The notes below the pieces were generated by a model. That model had not been told where the DNA came from. It did not search any database and saw only the letters and a list, made by a program, of their open reading frames with translations. From contig NC_084713.1 in the NCBI RefSeq assembly GCF_033807575.1, forward strand, positions 15,785,389 through 15,849,388: 64,000 nt of DNA, in the 5' to 3' direction. The first letter of the stretch is position 1; the number at the start of each line of letters is the position of its first letter. The stretch is from Cydia pomonella. Its lineage: Eukaryota; Arthropoda; Insecta; Lepidoptera; Tortricidae. A program made the position numbers and the translations under genes. Below are positions 28,001 to 35,293 of the stretch, in pieces.

Positions 28001-31000
28001 TTTGACGGGTCTTTTTATTGAAATACGCTTAAAAAAATGTTAGTATTACCAATAGGTAAGTAATAACTTATGAAACCAAAAGAATGTAAATGAACATAAT
28101 TATTTATTTGATTTATAATGGTTAGGTACGTATTTGTGATAAATGCTATGAATTATTTTTTGAAGAGACATGTCAAGATCGTGTAGTCCTTATTCTAATG
28201 CTAAAAAACGAAGTATAAATAGCCTATCCGATTTTATTAAGTAGGTATGTCACGGTTTGGTACATAAACTGCTCGTGAGCGGGAAACAAAACGTACAAAC
28301 CGATGTGATTCTAATCTAATCTTTATACGTCAGCGCTTTCTCGAACTAAACTCCAGACTTTTGGCATACGGAGCGCCTACGCCTGATAAAGATGCCTGTC
28401 TTTGGCAGCTTTCTGATTATTATATCACGTTTAACCTTTACATAACAGATTTTTTTTCTTATTAAATATGGGCGACTAGACGAACACGTGATATATTCGT
28501 ATTGCCGAAAAAACATAAACCGACAATCGCTTACTGTCTGAACCTAAATTAAAATTATTGCAAGCTCAGCTAACGACGTGACAGAATGACCTCTCATATT
28601 TCAAAGTGCTTAATATTAATCCAGACTACCAGCCGACGGACAAAGGTTGGGCTGGTTTAGCTCGATGTTATTTAGATTGGAGTTAATTACGAAATGAAAT
28701 AATCCGTTTACGGAAATTACCATACTGTGACTTTGATCTTCAATTTAGTACTGGTTTATAGTTCTGGTAGAGTTAGATCAAAATAACTCTGCAACGAGTT
28801 TGACAGCAAGTGTGCAAGTGTTGTTTATAAGTCATAGTTTCATAGAATTTGACGTTTAAAATAACACTTGTCCAGACTGTGGCTATCAAAATCGCTGCAG
28901 ACTTATCTTGGTCTAACTCTACCGCCGTACGATATTACAAATGGCTTAGGCTCCTAATAACATAGGATTTGTAGATTCATTCATTAGGATATTTACAAAA
29001 TTTATTTAGAAATGTAAGATTTACGTAATAAAAATACGGTAAAAACATATTTCTTCAATTATTTTTTGATAAAACCCATCCAAACGCGACTTGAAGGAAC
29101 TATCACAGGGATCATCATGTTTTTAGGGTTCCGTACCAAAAAGGTACAAAAGGAGCCCTTATGGTGCGACTCTGTCCGTCTATCCGTCCGTCTGTTACAT
29201 CGCTAAATATCTCGAGAACCACTTAAGCTATCGATTTAAAATTTGTAACAGTTATGAACAACGCTAACCCAGACAATTCGAAAGTATTTTTTTATTAACT
29301 ATGGAAAATGCTCAAAATAAAGAGGGAGCAAAATTTCAGTTACTAGGTCAAGTAGGTATCATTTGAAAGAGCTTTAATTGTACATTCCAAAACATTTTTT
29401 CTTTTTTTTTCGTAGTGAAAAAAAAAGATTATTGGAGGAAAAAGTGAAAAAAAATACCATTCCCCCCTTACGTTTTTACGGTTTTCATTACATCGCGCAA
29501 ATTAGCAGACAATTTTCCGATGGAAGGCTCTGTACACAATTATGCTTAGTATAGGTAGATAATTCAAAGTTTGTACGGAACCCTCGGTGCGCGAGTAAAA
29601 TGAACTCGCACTTGACCGGTTTTTTTTTGTAAACACAGCCTGCAAGAGAGGCATGAGTTAGGTTTTTTAACACTTTTTTAACAATGTTGAGTTTTTAATC
29701 TCAAACGTCAATCATTTCTGGAATAAAGCCCGGGGGCTGTTTTCATGTAGCGCAGTAGTAATGTGCGAGTGCTAGCTAGAATATAATATACACACAAACT
29801 CTTATTTATATTATATCACTTTAATATTTTATTAATCTGAATTCACCTTCGTAGTGCCTTACAGTGCTATTTTATTCAATGGTTCGATGTGTTCGGCTCA
29901 CGACTGCTCCGAGCAGTCATGAAGGCACAGAAAGTGAAAAAGAAAACGCGTCATGCGGCTACTGCGTTAGAGAGGGACAAGGAAATTCTCTCTAAACCCG
30001 TTTGGCGCTAATCACGACACATTGTCATTTCCGCTACATACCGGGATGTTATCGGCTACGACGTAGCGCTGCCACCGTAGCTCAGCGGTGAATGTGTTAA
30101 ACATTGGTTTTATTAGAAAGTGAGATTTCTGCACGTAGTATGATACTATTCATTGCGTTTAGATTGTTATTATTGTATCTCCTTGGATTTCACGGGCCTA
30201 TAAATCTCGGTCTTTTGATAAGCTTGCAGCTTTTGAGAGATCCAAGACGTAGAGGCCCCTTGGAGAGCTTTAATGTCATGTAGAACGCCTGCTAGAACCC
30301 TGAAAAGCTGGAAAGCAATAGACACCCATTAACCGGTCGCAGCAGGCATTGGGAGTATTGTAGAAATAGTAATCAGTATAATGGTTTATGGATTGAAGTT
30401 TGGGTGGACGATGAGACACGGTTATTGCAAAGACGTCCGGACACCTGCCATAACAATATTTTCACTAGTTATCAAGGCAGGCGGTGACTCACCGCCCACT
30501 AGATGGGCCCCAGAAACTGCCGTCGTGAAGACGACCAGGAGCAACACAGGTGTGAGCGGCTCAGGGGTGTCGAGAGGTGTACGCCGCTTTCTACCCAGAG
30601 GCTCATCTCTGGACGGCCAATAAAAGCAAGCCAGAGCTGAGAGTCCTGCGGGTCCCCTTGGGGTCCCCAACTGACGAAGACATGCCGGAGACGGAGACCC
30701 TAGCCGACTCTCGGGTGTACTCGGGTCCGTGGGGTCGTAATCCCCAACAGCTCGCCACAAGTTGCCCTGCGGATAGAGATTGTTATTATTATTACACTAG
30801 GCAATTCATTTCGTAGCATATTAAATGCCCACATCCCGTGTGTACAAAAAACTCTTCGTAGCGTTTTGACATTGTGGTTACGTAATGAGAATATTTTGAC
30901 TTCAAAAGTAGCATTAAGCTAACGTTTTAATGGCATGCCATAACTTTGAATAAAAAATTGTGATTCGTCGGAAAATCCTGAAGTATTTCGGGGGACCAAC

Positions 31001-34000
31001 GCTGGAGCTGTTGTTGTCTTGTGACGTTGCAGTAAAAGGCTTGGTAATGGAATTATGAGCAGCGACGAAGTTGCCGATGAAAATTGGCTGTATCATCACT
31101 CCCGCCCTACCTACAAACCCTACCTTTCAGGCCATTTCAAAACGTAAATAGATTATGTACCTGTAAGTTACATAGAGGTTCTGTTGTGATAAAAATCAGT
31201 CGTTTGGGCGTTGTCGAAAATTATGATCTCGTTTCTTCCCCCACTTTATTTTATCCTTTATTTTATTTTAATATTTTGTTTGAAACATTCCCTCGGCACG
31301 TTAGTCGTGGGCAGAGAGTAGAGACTAACTATAAGTAAATTACATTACAGACATTATTTGAAAATTGTACAATTCGTATATTGTCTGCATTAAGAAGGCA
31401 GGTGTGAGGAATGGAACGTTTTTCCCCTCTCGGAACGACGTCGACTGAATTGTAATCTTGTTCCAAAAATATCGTTGTTAAATAAAGCCAATGAATTAAT
31501 TTGGGCTATTGTTTCAATATATAATAGGAGGTAAAATTATGCAAACGTATTGTACCTATGTAGGCACGAGATACTCTTGGCTGTGTCCTCCATGATTTCA
31601 TAACGGGCGGTTAATTAAAAAGCAGATCGGAGGCTTACACAGGGTTTTTACGATGTTTCACCAGAAGATTAATGCCAAAAGCAGTAAAGGTATCATCATA
31701 TATTACAGTTTCGCTTGGGATTTAATAATTTCAACAGTTTAATTACATGGTTATACCCGGCTTAAAAAAAGTAAAATACTTGAAATAATTATGAAGAGTA
31801 TTCTAGCCAATCTTGGAGTTATTAAATATCATAATTTTTACACTATTTTAAACGAACGATGCTGACTTTACTATGCTTTTAAATGTGAAGGTAAAATATA
31901 TACCTTTTTTTTTTATGTTTGTTCTCTAAGGTCGATGTTTTTATTTTTTGTCTCACCTGATTGCATCATCAAACTTAAAAGTTATGAATCGCTTTTTCAG
32001 AATGTATTCCTAAATATGTAAATAAAAAAATAGGTATATCAACTCATCGCATATATTTTTGATAAAATTAAGTAATTACGAGGTACCTGCTTTTTAATCC
32101 TGTCAACCACACGACAGGGGTAATAATAACAACAAAATATATTATGCTTATACTTACACCATTTGATATCACTACCTATCAGGGCCTCGCCATCGCCTCC
32201 CACAGAGTAGAATATAGACATTATAGACATGTCCCTAGACTCATCTATCAGACACTGATTGTGACATTAACATGTGATTTTCGTTCACGACTGATACAGA
32301 ATGGTTGTAATAGTCATCGAAAAAAAAATTATATTTTATTCCTTGCTTCTAGATGAAAGAATGTGAATAAATGAGAATTCTTGACATTAGTATTTGTCGA
32401 TAGACTGTCATTTTGTATGTAGTATGCTGATATTATATTGACATAAAAATTGTGAGTATGCGTGCCTCGTTACGTTGACCTCGAATCCTACAGTCCGACG
32501 TTCACGCAATTGCAGGGTTCTAAAGTTCCGGAATTACGGATTTAGATTCTAAGGGTCCCACATTCTTGTAGTCCCGGTCCAAAATTCTGGAAAATAAAAC
32601 AGCTGTATTTTAATTTTAACTTGTTTGATTTATCGTAATTTAAACAAAACAAAACACATTTTCCTTTTTTACTTTCACACTCGTTTGTAATATTATCCAA
32701 CGAACTTCACACTCATACTTTTCAGTTTCGTCGCGCATAAACATCGGTGATCTAATTTCAAAGCTCAGAGGCAGCTCATTCAAAAGCGACTTTGCCAAGT
32801 TTGTCTTTTTCACCCTCTTCAGGAATACTAGAAGAGTTTTATATTTATATTCCTGCAATATGGAACACGACGACTTGACTTAAATAACACAACGCCACAA
32901 TATCTATCTTTCATAAATTAAGAAATCCTATTCGTCGTTGACGACACTCTGTTGTTTTACTCGTAGTTAAGAGCAGTAAAGATATTAATACTTTACTTCT
33001 ATCGATCAGCTTCAACTTCAACTTTAACATTTATTCAGCAAATAGGCCACAATAGGCTATAAAATCATTTACAGTGTAGTACGCCTTACTTAACAAGGAG
33101 CGCTTAATATGTGACTTAAACTTGTTAATTCACTATATCAGTGGGGACTATATTATAAAAACGCTTCAAACGCAAAAACGCAGCTTCTTTAGATTCCGAT
33201 TTAACACAAATGATAAACCTACATTAAAAAACGCGGTACTAAATTGTAAAATAATCTTTTATCCAACATCTAAAACAGATTGTTTTAGTCTACTAAGTTA
33301 TATGTGTGTGAAATTATCCCTAGTCAGGGCCGAACCCCGTCTAGACAGTGCTCCTTAGGGCGTCCAGGACAGGTATTTATATTCTTTAGAGAGCTTTCAG
33401 ACCATCAAATTATCGGGGTTGTACCAGGTGGAAATAATCTCATCGTTCCGCACGCTTTTTTTACTTTTAAGTAGTTTTATATTTTCTTAATGGACTCCGT
33501 CTTATTTTGCGTACACTCGCATACCAGTATTAAAGTATTAAAAAAGAAAATATTACGTTATTTGCGATTACAGCTTATAATTGCGCCGCTCTTTCTGAGA
33601 CACATCTACGTTACGTTTAAACGCACACACACAAAACGCTGATAGTCTGATATGTCTGAATGCGCACTTATCGAGCACGATATGGGTCCTTACTCAACTT
33701 TGTAGGTCTTTGTTAAACCGCTGTATGTTTTTTTACACTGTGATAATATTATGAACTGTGAAACTACATCAATGTTGGTGTAATCTTGTGGCATCTTTTA
33801 TTCAATGCGGTATATTTGAGGGAATACATTTATATGGATTGGAGTTTTTTGAAGTATACTTTTCTTGGTTGTTTTCGGTTTTTAGTCGTATATTGATTCT
33901 ATGTGGTTTTAAATAGGTGGGTAATTTAAATTAAAGACATTATTAAGCTATAATGGGACTTCATTGCATAGGTATACCTTTATTTATTATTTTTCCTGTA

Positions 34001-34450
34001 GTTTCCAGAGTAACATTATGTTGTAGTCAAGTGTAAAAATATGGTTACATTCAACTTACTTAAGAATACGTCCCATAGTTCTTAATTCACCGATATATAT
34101 CGCCGGCTAAGGGACATATTTTTGAGTAAGATGTGTGCACCCATATTTGTACACTGACTGTACCATCATTTTCTAGCAGCGTGCAATGAGTTTTTTTTTT
34201 TTTCAATTACCAGGTTTCGAATTTGTGGGCAGTGGTCGGTTTCCTCTTGATTTCATATGTTTGTTAGTTTAAAATAGCATGTTATTTCCAGGATGCTGAC
34301 TTGACGGCGGTGACCCGCGCCCTAAGCGACGGCGTGACGCGCACCTTCCCGCTGGCCCGCTACACGCCCGTGTCCCCGCGCGAGAAGCTCAAGTCCATCC
34401 TGGCCGAGCACCTCCCGCGCTCCCTCTACGAAGGGCTCTACACCGACTAA
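812..34450 (+). CDS. SDR9C-type short-chain dehydrogenase/reductase, five exons, probable pseudo-enzyme
   Basis: Joined exons 812-1015, 12628-12781, 18294-18481, 27438-27611 and 34292-34450 give an in-frame protein of about 292 residues ending in TAA (294 if counted from the in-frame ATG at 806). Numbered from that ATG, I see an N-terminal Rossmann start ([12 protein letters not shown], residues 9-20), the conserved VNLLG strand (118-122), GRVVLASS (139-146), [12 protein letters not shown] (173-184) and a C-terminal half (MWKRLS...YGEDYFE...TFPLARY) typical of hydroxybutyrate/retinol/17-beta-hydroxysteroid dehydrogenase relatives. These enzymes oxidise or reduce lipid-like alcohols with NAD(P), usually on membranes. 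The usual signatures are damaged: the second Gly of TGxxxGxG is Val18, NNAG reads NCES (94-97), Tyr of YxxxK is His159 and Lys is Leu163. Ser146 and Asn119 remain. Relatives often have an extra N-terminal hydrophobic segment, so an upstream first exon may lie outside the window. The fold assignment is strong. The exact orthologue (for example CG8888- or shroud-like) is not established. Confidence 0.85.
1069..1410. repeat. 172-bp tandem duplication in the first intron
   Basis: Units 1069-1240 and 1241-1410 are almost identical (one TTATTTT/TAATTTT difference seen and a 2-bp shorter end). Both start CTATCGCTTTCAATTCCAC and end GAAGTTGATTTGAATT. The copy begins 53 bp after the exon. A short open stretch on the minus strand is not recognisable. 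Confidence 0.9.
1507..1625. repeat. Fragment of a common lepidopteran dispersed repeat
   Basis: Contains AACGAGCAGACAACCCGCC and GGTGATCGTCACCCATGG, a pattern I know as a widespread lepidopteran repeat (cf. the GGCCCGCCTGATGGTAAGC motif at 8698). Degenerate copy. Confidence 0.5.
1626..3354. other. Intron sequence without identified feature
   Basis: AT-rich. The stretch near 2290-2395 (GATGTCAGCCAAGCATTTCT) resembles LINE-derived repeat debris, but too little remains to classify. Nothing else recognised. Confidence 0.3.
3355..3605 (-). mobile_element. tRNA-derived SINE, degenerate copy
   Basis: On the minus strand the 5' part reads GACCCTGCCTACGAAGC, and the body matches the complete copies at 22868-23121 and 53819-54155 (TAAGCTCAATAAGG, AACTCAGGAACAAATATT). 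The B-box zone is disrupted by an unrelated stretch. Confidence 0.55.
3606..4232. other. Intron sequence without identified feature
   Basis: AT-rich, with homopolymer runs. I see no gene or repeat I can name. Confidence 0.3.
4233..4355. repeat. Inverted repeat (32-bp arms)
   Basis: Arms 4233-4264 and 4324-4355 (GATAATATCCCCTTATTTTG...) are complementary at 31 of 32 positions around a 59-bp loop. Likely a small fold-back element. Confidence 0.75.
5015..5785. repeat. Dispersed lepidopteran repeat, GGGTTCCGTACC family, full-length-like copy
   Basis: Starts AGGGTTCCGTACCAAAAAGG and carries GACTCTGTCCGTCCGTCTGTC and CAAGTGGGGTATCATTTGAA. It ends near CGGTGCGCGAGG and ACTTGACTAGTTTTTT. Other copies in the window are at 15200, 21848 and 29125. 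I recognise the family as abundant in Lepidoptera; it has no coding content. Confidence 0.75.
5870..5960 (+). pseudogene. RTE-like LINE 3'-end remnant
   Basis: Translates to [20 protein letters not shown] then QQWDTQIG and stop, the typical C-terminus of RTE-clade polymerases seen in Lepidoptera, followed by an A-rich/TATATA tail. Heavily 5'-truncated. Confidence 0.6.
6750..6900. mobile_element. Short MITE-like element
   Basis: The termini are imperfect inverted repeats: CTTACCCCCTTATTCATAAA at the left, and the complement of TTCATGAATAACGCCGTAAG at the right. It resembles a short non-autonomous element I know from lepidopteran genomes. Confidence 0.5.
7081..7145. repeat. Perfect 28-bp GC-rich inverted repeat
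   Basis: Arms 7081-7108 and 7118-7145 are exact complements (ATCCTAAAGGGGCCTGAGGC...) with a 9-nt loop. The hairpin is much more GC-rich than its surroundings. Confidence 0.9.
7979..8062. repeat. Imperfect inverted repeat, 35-bp arms
   Basis: GTATAGCCTGTCCGATTTGT...GATCAAGTTCGCC at 7979-8013 pairs with 8027-8062 with a few mismatches and a short loop. Likely a small fold-back element. Confidence 0.6.
8138..9483. mobile_element. DNA element with about 160-bp imperfect terminal inverted repeats
   Basis: 8138-8300 is similar to the reverse complement of 9306-9483; shared blocks include ATAAAAGC, TATCCCC, TTTCGTAAGGCTTT, GCCGTTGCT and ATACCCGTTCCT. The interior includes a related fragment near 8500-8630 and a separate lepidopteran repeat at 8655. 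No transposase is seen. Confidence 0.55.
8655..9000. repeat. Dispersed lepidopteran repeat (ACTACGTCGGTGGCAAACAAG family)
   Basis: Reads TACTACGTCGGTGGCAAACA, then CGGCCCGCCTGATGGTAAGC, CTGGCAACCTTACTCACCGG and CTCTAGATCTGGAATGACAT. I recognise it as a high-copy lepidopteran sequence. A short remnant of its start is also present near 18820-18850. It lies inside the larger inverted-repeat element. Confidence 0.65.
9953..10178 (+). mobile_element. tRNA-derived SINE, plus-strand copy
   Basis: Begins GACCGGTCTGACCTTGG, runs through GTAGTGACCTTGCCTATGAA and GCCGATGGTCC, and ends in a (TTTA)n tail at about 10160. The B-box region is partly deleted compared with the copies at 22868 and 53819. Confidence 0.65.
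10470..10700. repeat. MITE end and degenerate repeat
   Basis: GTCGCCATCAGATATATCGG at 10480 is a terminal sequence whose mirror (CCGATATATCTGATGGCGAC) occurs at 58591-58610. The sequence after it, with GCTCCGTAGCGAACGAAACG and later CTACGGAACGTAAACGAT, forms an imperfect inverted pair. Partial or nested elements. Confidence 0.4.
10701..11355. other. Intron sequence without identified feature
   Basis: AT-rich. I see nothing recognisable. Confidence 0.3.
11356..12150. mobile_element. Long-TIR DNA element, about 330-bp arms, possibly piggyBac-like
   Basis: Both ends start CAGAAATGTGC, and the arms (about 11356-11690 and 11825-12150) match over most of their length in inverted orientation; shared blocks include CGCTCCAAACCCTA, AATACGAT, TAGACCATTAGTGGTCCTAA and CAGGCAG. 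TTAA abuts the left end at 11352-11355 and lies one base beyond the right end at 12152-12155, which fits a TTAA target site. The short loop has no transposase. Confidence 0.7.
12628..12781 (+). CDS. SDR gene, second visible exon
   Basis: The acceptor CTCTGTTCTTCAG is excellent and the donor is TTAG/GTGAGT. The exon enters in phase 0 and leaves after the first base of a Gly codon. It encodes GLWAIVN, GELEW and MEVNLLG. The position that normally carries the NNAG cofactor-loop motif reads NCES, while the structural Asn of VNLLG is kept. It joins directly to SETQ from the previous exon, matching the family spacing. Confidence 0.85.
12782..13879. other. Intron sequence without identified feature
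   Basis: AT-rich with short random frames. I recognise nothing. Confidence 0.3.
13880..14560 (-). pseudogene. Degenerate LINE reverse transcriptase (Jockey/R1-like)
   Basis: Read on the minus strand with frameshifts and stops: [19 protein letters not shown], then [20 protein letters not shown] (14390-14450), [13 protein letters not shown] (14320-14365) and [25 protein letters not shown] and YADD are the core polymerase motifs, YADD carrying two catalytic Asp. It lies antisense to the host gene inside its second intron, is broken by several stops and is clearly dead. Confidence 0.75.
14561..15199. other. Intron sequence without identified feature
   Basis: AT-rich. No gene or nameable repeat seen. 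Confidence 0.3.
16192..16430. repeat. Tandem array of three roughly 68-78-bp units
   Basis: Each unit has AAGTAGTTTTTTTT, ACGCTAT.AAATTAAAAAA, a TATATAT run and CATCAAACCCATACGTGTGG; the first two then end TAGTAGGTAG. The same CATCAAACCCATACGTGTGG block occurs once at about 15437. Confidence 0.8.
16516..17915 (+). pseudogene. 5'-truncated Jockey/CR1-like LINE, reverse transcriptase through 3' tail
   Basis: Starts inside the polymerase ([10 protein letters not shown]), continues as [20 protein letters not shown] and [10 protein letters not shown], then shifts frame near 16890-16916 into [34 protein letters not shown] and ILFADDTTF. After a stop at 17381-17383 the post-polymerase region can still be followed ([20 protein letters not shown]), with more stops, to a (TAA)n tail at 17901-17915. 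The endonuclease and ORF1 are absent. A 68-bp target sequence is present on both sides (16448-16515 and 17916-17983). Not functional. Confidence 0.85.
18294..18481 (+). CDS. SDR gene, third visible exon (former catalytic region)
   Basis: The acceptor is TGACTCCAG; the exon completes the split Gly codon and gives 62 further codons. It is extremely GC- and CpG-rich. It contains GRVVLASS and [12 protein letters not shown]. Ser146 is exactly 13 residues before His159, the slot of the catalytic Tyr, and Leu163 occupies the Lys slot. The preferred donor is GTA/GTCAGT, which has C at +3. An upstream GT (GAC/GTAGTC) would also keep frame but drop one Val. Confidence 0.8.
18482..19869. other. Intron sequence; short repeat remnant near 18820
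   Basis: Only ATACTACGTCGGTGGCATAC near 18823 is recognisable, as a stub of the repeat at 8655. The rest is AT-rich with no feature I can name. Confidence 0.3.
19870..20013. mobile_element. 144-bp fold-back MITE
   Basis: The ends are imperfect 46-bp inverted repeats starting GGCTCCTCTACACGATGGCC; the right arm complements it with a few substitutions. I recognise the family as a common lepidopteran MITE. A small frame through it is not a gene. Confidence 0.8.
20014..21847. other. Intron sequence; LINE tail remnant near 20150
   Basis: TTGCAATAAAGATTAAATAAATAAATAAA near 20161-20189 looks like a LINE 3' tail. Short inverted pairs occur near 21345/21630 and 21699/21822. Nothing coding is recognised. 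Confidence 0.3.
21848..22290. repeat. GGGTTCC-family repeat, 5'-truncated copy
   Basis: Begins in the middle of the family (CTAGGTCAAGTGGGGTATCA) and ends CGGAACCCTCGGTGCGCGAG then CTTGGCCCGTTTTT. It lacks the GGGTTCCGTACC start. Confidence 0.7.
22291..22600. repeat. LINE 3'-end-like repeat
   Basis: GATTGACATACCTGCAATTT, TAATGTAATCTGTATTATG and an AATAAATAAATC tail resemble the 3' end of a lepidopteran LINE. No coding part is left. Confidence 0.35.
22868..23121 (-). mobile_element. tRNA-derived SINE, well preserved
   Basis: On the minus strand it starts with TGGCCTAGTGGATAGTGACC (A-box-like TGGCCTAGTGG), then GCCGATGATCACGGGTTCAA followed by ATCC (B-box-like GGTTCAAATCC). The body contains TGAGTCTTGGGTATTTTCT and GTACCCACAACACCC, and the tail is an AATA repeat. 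This is RNA polymerase III-type internal promoter architecture. Confidence 0.8.
23357..23377. repeat. (TTAGA)n microsatellite
   Basis: Four consecutive TTAGA units at the start of an A/T-rich LINE-tail-like stretch (23357-23530). Probably the 3' tail of a retroelement. Confidence 0.7.
23570..23704 (-). mobile_element. Second tRNA-derived SINE family
   Basis: On the minus strand: GGTGACCTAGTGATAAGAGC, GTGCGACTTGCAATCCGG, then a B-box-like GGTTCAAACCCCGG that is duplicated (GGGTTTGAACCGGGGTTTGAA on the plus strand). The body follows as CTCGTACCAATAAG. Different in sequence from the SINE at 22868. Confidence 0.7.
24165..24375 (+). pseudogene. LINE reverse transcriptase fragment (Jockey-like)
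   Basis: [20 protein letters not shown] then [10 protein letters not shown] and, after a frameshift, [20 protein letters not shown]. This is the segment just after the YADD motif in Jockey-clade polymerases. Only about 70 residues remain. Confidence 0.7.
24385..24620. repeat. (GATAAA)n and LINE-derived repeat
   Basis: GATAAGATAAAGATAAAGAT is followed by TCAAGTAGGCATATTACAAT and GGACCGGCAAGAAACTCGGC, a motif common in lepidopteran LINE 3' regions. Confidence 0.5.
25140..25639 (-). pseudogene. LINE 3' end (CR1/Jockey-like), second half of a split copy
   Basis: The minus strand encodes [20 protein letters not shown], then [34 protein letters not shown] and a basic C-terminus. This is the post-polymerase region of LINEs common in Lepidoptera. 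The frame is open for about 160 residues, so decay is moderate. It continues the piece at 26350-26540: LVYYS there joins YFHNV here. Confidence 0.75.
25640..26349. mobile_element. 710-bp insertion splitting the LINE, including a fold-back
   Basis: It separates the two collinear LINE pieces. ACTAT occurs on both edges (25635-25639 and 26350-26354), compatible with a short target duplication. It includes a strikingly GC-rich patch at 26075-26110 (CCGACCGGCCGGCCGCGGCC) and a 138-bp fold-back at its right end. Confidence 0.5.
26208..26345. repeat. 138-bp fold-back
   Basis: The left arm TATGCAACGTTGTATAAG... pairs with the right arm ...CTTATACAACTGTTGCATA; shared inner blocks include GGTCAAAAAA, TGGCGT and TTACAATGT. 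Arms are about 60 bp, roughly four-fifths matching by eye. Confidence 0.7.
26350..26540 (-). pseudogene. LINE reverse transcriptase fragment, first half of the split copy
   Basis: Minus strand: [43 protein letters not shown] family motif is directly continued by the 25140-25639 piece after the insertion. Confidence 0.7.
26541..26800 (+). pseudogene. LINE fragment (Jockey-like), head-to-head with its neighbour
   Basis: [19 protein letters not shown] then [26 protein letters not shown] and [16 protein letters not shown]. This is the post-polymerase region of a different LINE family, with [10 protein letters not shown] as its hallmark. Truncated at both ends. Confidence 0.7.
27438..27611 (+). 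CDS. SDR gene, fourth visible exon
   Basis: A phase-0 exon of 58 codons between TTGACAG and GCT/GTAAGT. It encodes [14 protein letters not shown], the position of the conserved EPG/F cofactor loop, here AAG, and then [19 protein letters not shown] followed by a helical stretch ending KYTKSA. The MW...YG..YF pattern is characteristic of hydroxybutyrate dehydrogenase-like SDRs and fixes the subfamily. Confidence 0.85.
27612..28765. other. Intron sequence without identified feature
   Basis: AT-rich. I see nothing I can name apart from short runs. Confidence 0.3.
28766..28923. mobile_element. 158-bp fold-back MITE
   Basis: Ends GGTAGAGTTAGATCAAAATA and its imperfect complement TATCTTGGTCTAACTCTACC. 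The middle holds mirrored CTGCA, AACACTTG and TGACGTTTAAAATAAC-type blocks. Recognised as a common lepidopteran MITE. Confidence 0.75.
29125..29628. repeat. GGGTTCC-family repeat, nearly complete copy
   Basis: AGGGTTCCGTACCAAAAAGG to CGGAACCCTCGGTGCGCGAG and CGCACTTGACCGG plus a T run. Slightly shorter than the copy at 5015. Confidence 0.75.
29700..30110. repeat. Unclassified repeat-like segment
   Basis: Contains CGGCTCACGACTGCTCCGAG and GAAAAAGAAAACGCGTCATG. It looks like dispersed repeat sequence, but I cannot assign a family or a protein. Confidence 0.3.
30180..30800. repeat. Dispersed lepidopteran repeat, probably a LINE 3' end
   Basis: GC-rich stretch with GGGCCCCAGAAACTGCCGTC, AGACGACCAGGAGCAACACA, GGCCAATAAAAGCAAGCCAG and CCCCAACAGCTCGCCACAAG, ending in a (TTA)n tail at 30781-30795. 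I recognise it as high-copy in Lepidoptera. Overlapping frames on both strands are by-products of its GC content. Confidence 0.6.
30801..34291. other. Intron sequence without identified feature
   Basis: AT-rich. No protein, RNA or repeat that I can name was seen. Confidence 0.3.
34292..34450 (+). CDS. SDR gene, terminal coding exon
   Basis: The acceptor is TTATTTCCAG, phase 0. It encodes [26 protein letters not shown] and the C-terminal [13 protein letters not shown] before TAA. The pattern of a helix, then P..RY.P, then HLP matches the C-terminal membrane/substrate segment of SDR9C proteins. The 3' UTR follows without another splice signal that I can see. Confidence 0.85.
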   Translation, partial: DADLTAVTRALSDGVTRTFPLARYTPVSPREKLKSILAEHLPRSLYEGLYTD

Positions 34451-35293
34451 GCTAGATCACTGCTCTCCACCTGGCTCGCATTTCGCTTTCCGATATTTTT
34501 CTTACCATCCTATTCATTATTCATTACAGGTATCTGAATACAAGATATACTTATTTATGTAACGCTGCCGCCACTTTTAGCAAAGTGTGCAAAGTGACCA
34601 TTTACAACTACATACGTAAGGTCTAAGTATAAGCATGTTGCTACTATATTACTACATAGCATATTTCACAACTGTAGGTACCTATATAAACAACTGTGAA
34701 CATTGGTTGACCTTTCGGTACGTTTTATTCAAGAGACCGATACAAGCTCAAACCGTCTCTATTGTATTCTGATATCTATATAATGCCATTATCTTCGAAC
34801 GAGCGAAATTATAAAATGTCCCTGAAATTTCCTTTGTAAACAAAATTCATAGCCCAAAATTATGGCGCCGTTGTGTCTACACAAAATGCAAATAACCGAA
34901 TACGGAAATTAATATGAAATCCATCAGCCCTGATAATAAGTTAGGTGAAGTTGGTCGTGCCAAAATGAGGCCATATAAAGCTCGACTCGGGCTTGCATAA
35001 GCTAGAAAGTTGGAGCAACTTCGTTGGTCATTTAACCAGCATCTACTATCCACTTAAACACGTTCGCGGAACTCCAACACGAATTGAAACGAGTTTTCTA
35101 TTAAACTCGAAATTTCCGTTTAAATACAGCTAAGTAAATTTCACTTTTTCTTACTTGTAAAAGTGAAAATGTAAATTAGTGTATTTCCGATTAAGTCGAG
35201 TTATGTTCGATAGAATCATTTAGCTAAATACTTGATCAGGTGCACAGTCTAATATTTTTTCGTAAATCATTTGAATAAAAGACCCTCGTCAAA
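34451..35293 (+). other. Probable 3' UTR of the SDR gene
   Basis: AT-rich sequence after the stop codon with no coding pattern and no earlier AATAAA. It ends where the transposon begins. Confidence 0.5.
35274..35279 (+). terminator. Candidate polyadenylation signal AATAAA
   Basis: The only AATAAA between the SDR stop codon and the transposon. The transposon's TA target starts 15 nt further on, within the usual cleavage distance. Confidence 0.5.

Noticed and set aside
30381..30816. Overlapping open frames on both strands in a GC-rich stretch
   Set aside because: They fall entirely within a high-copy lepidopteran repeat ending in (TTA)n; the frames are a composition effect.
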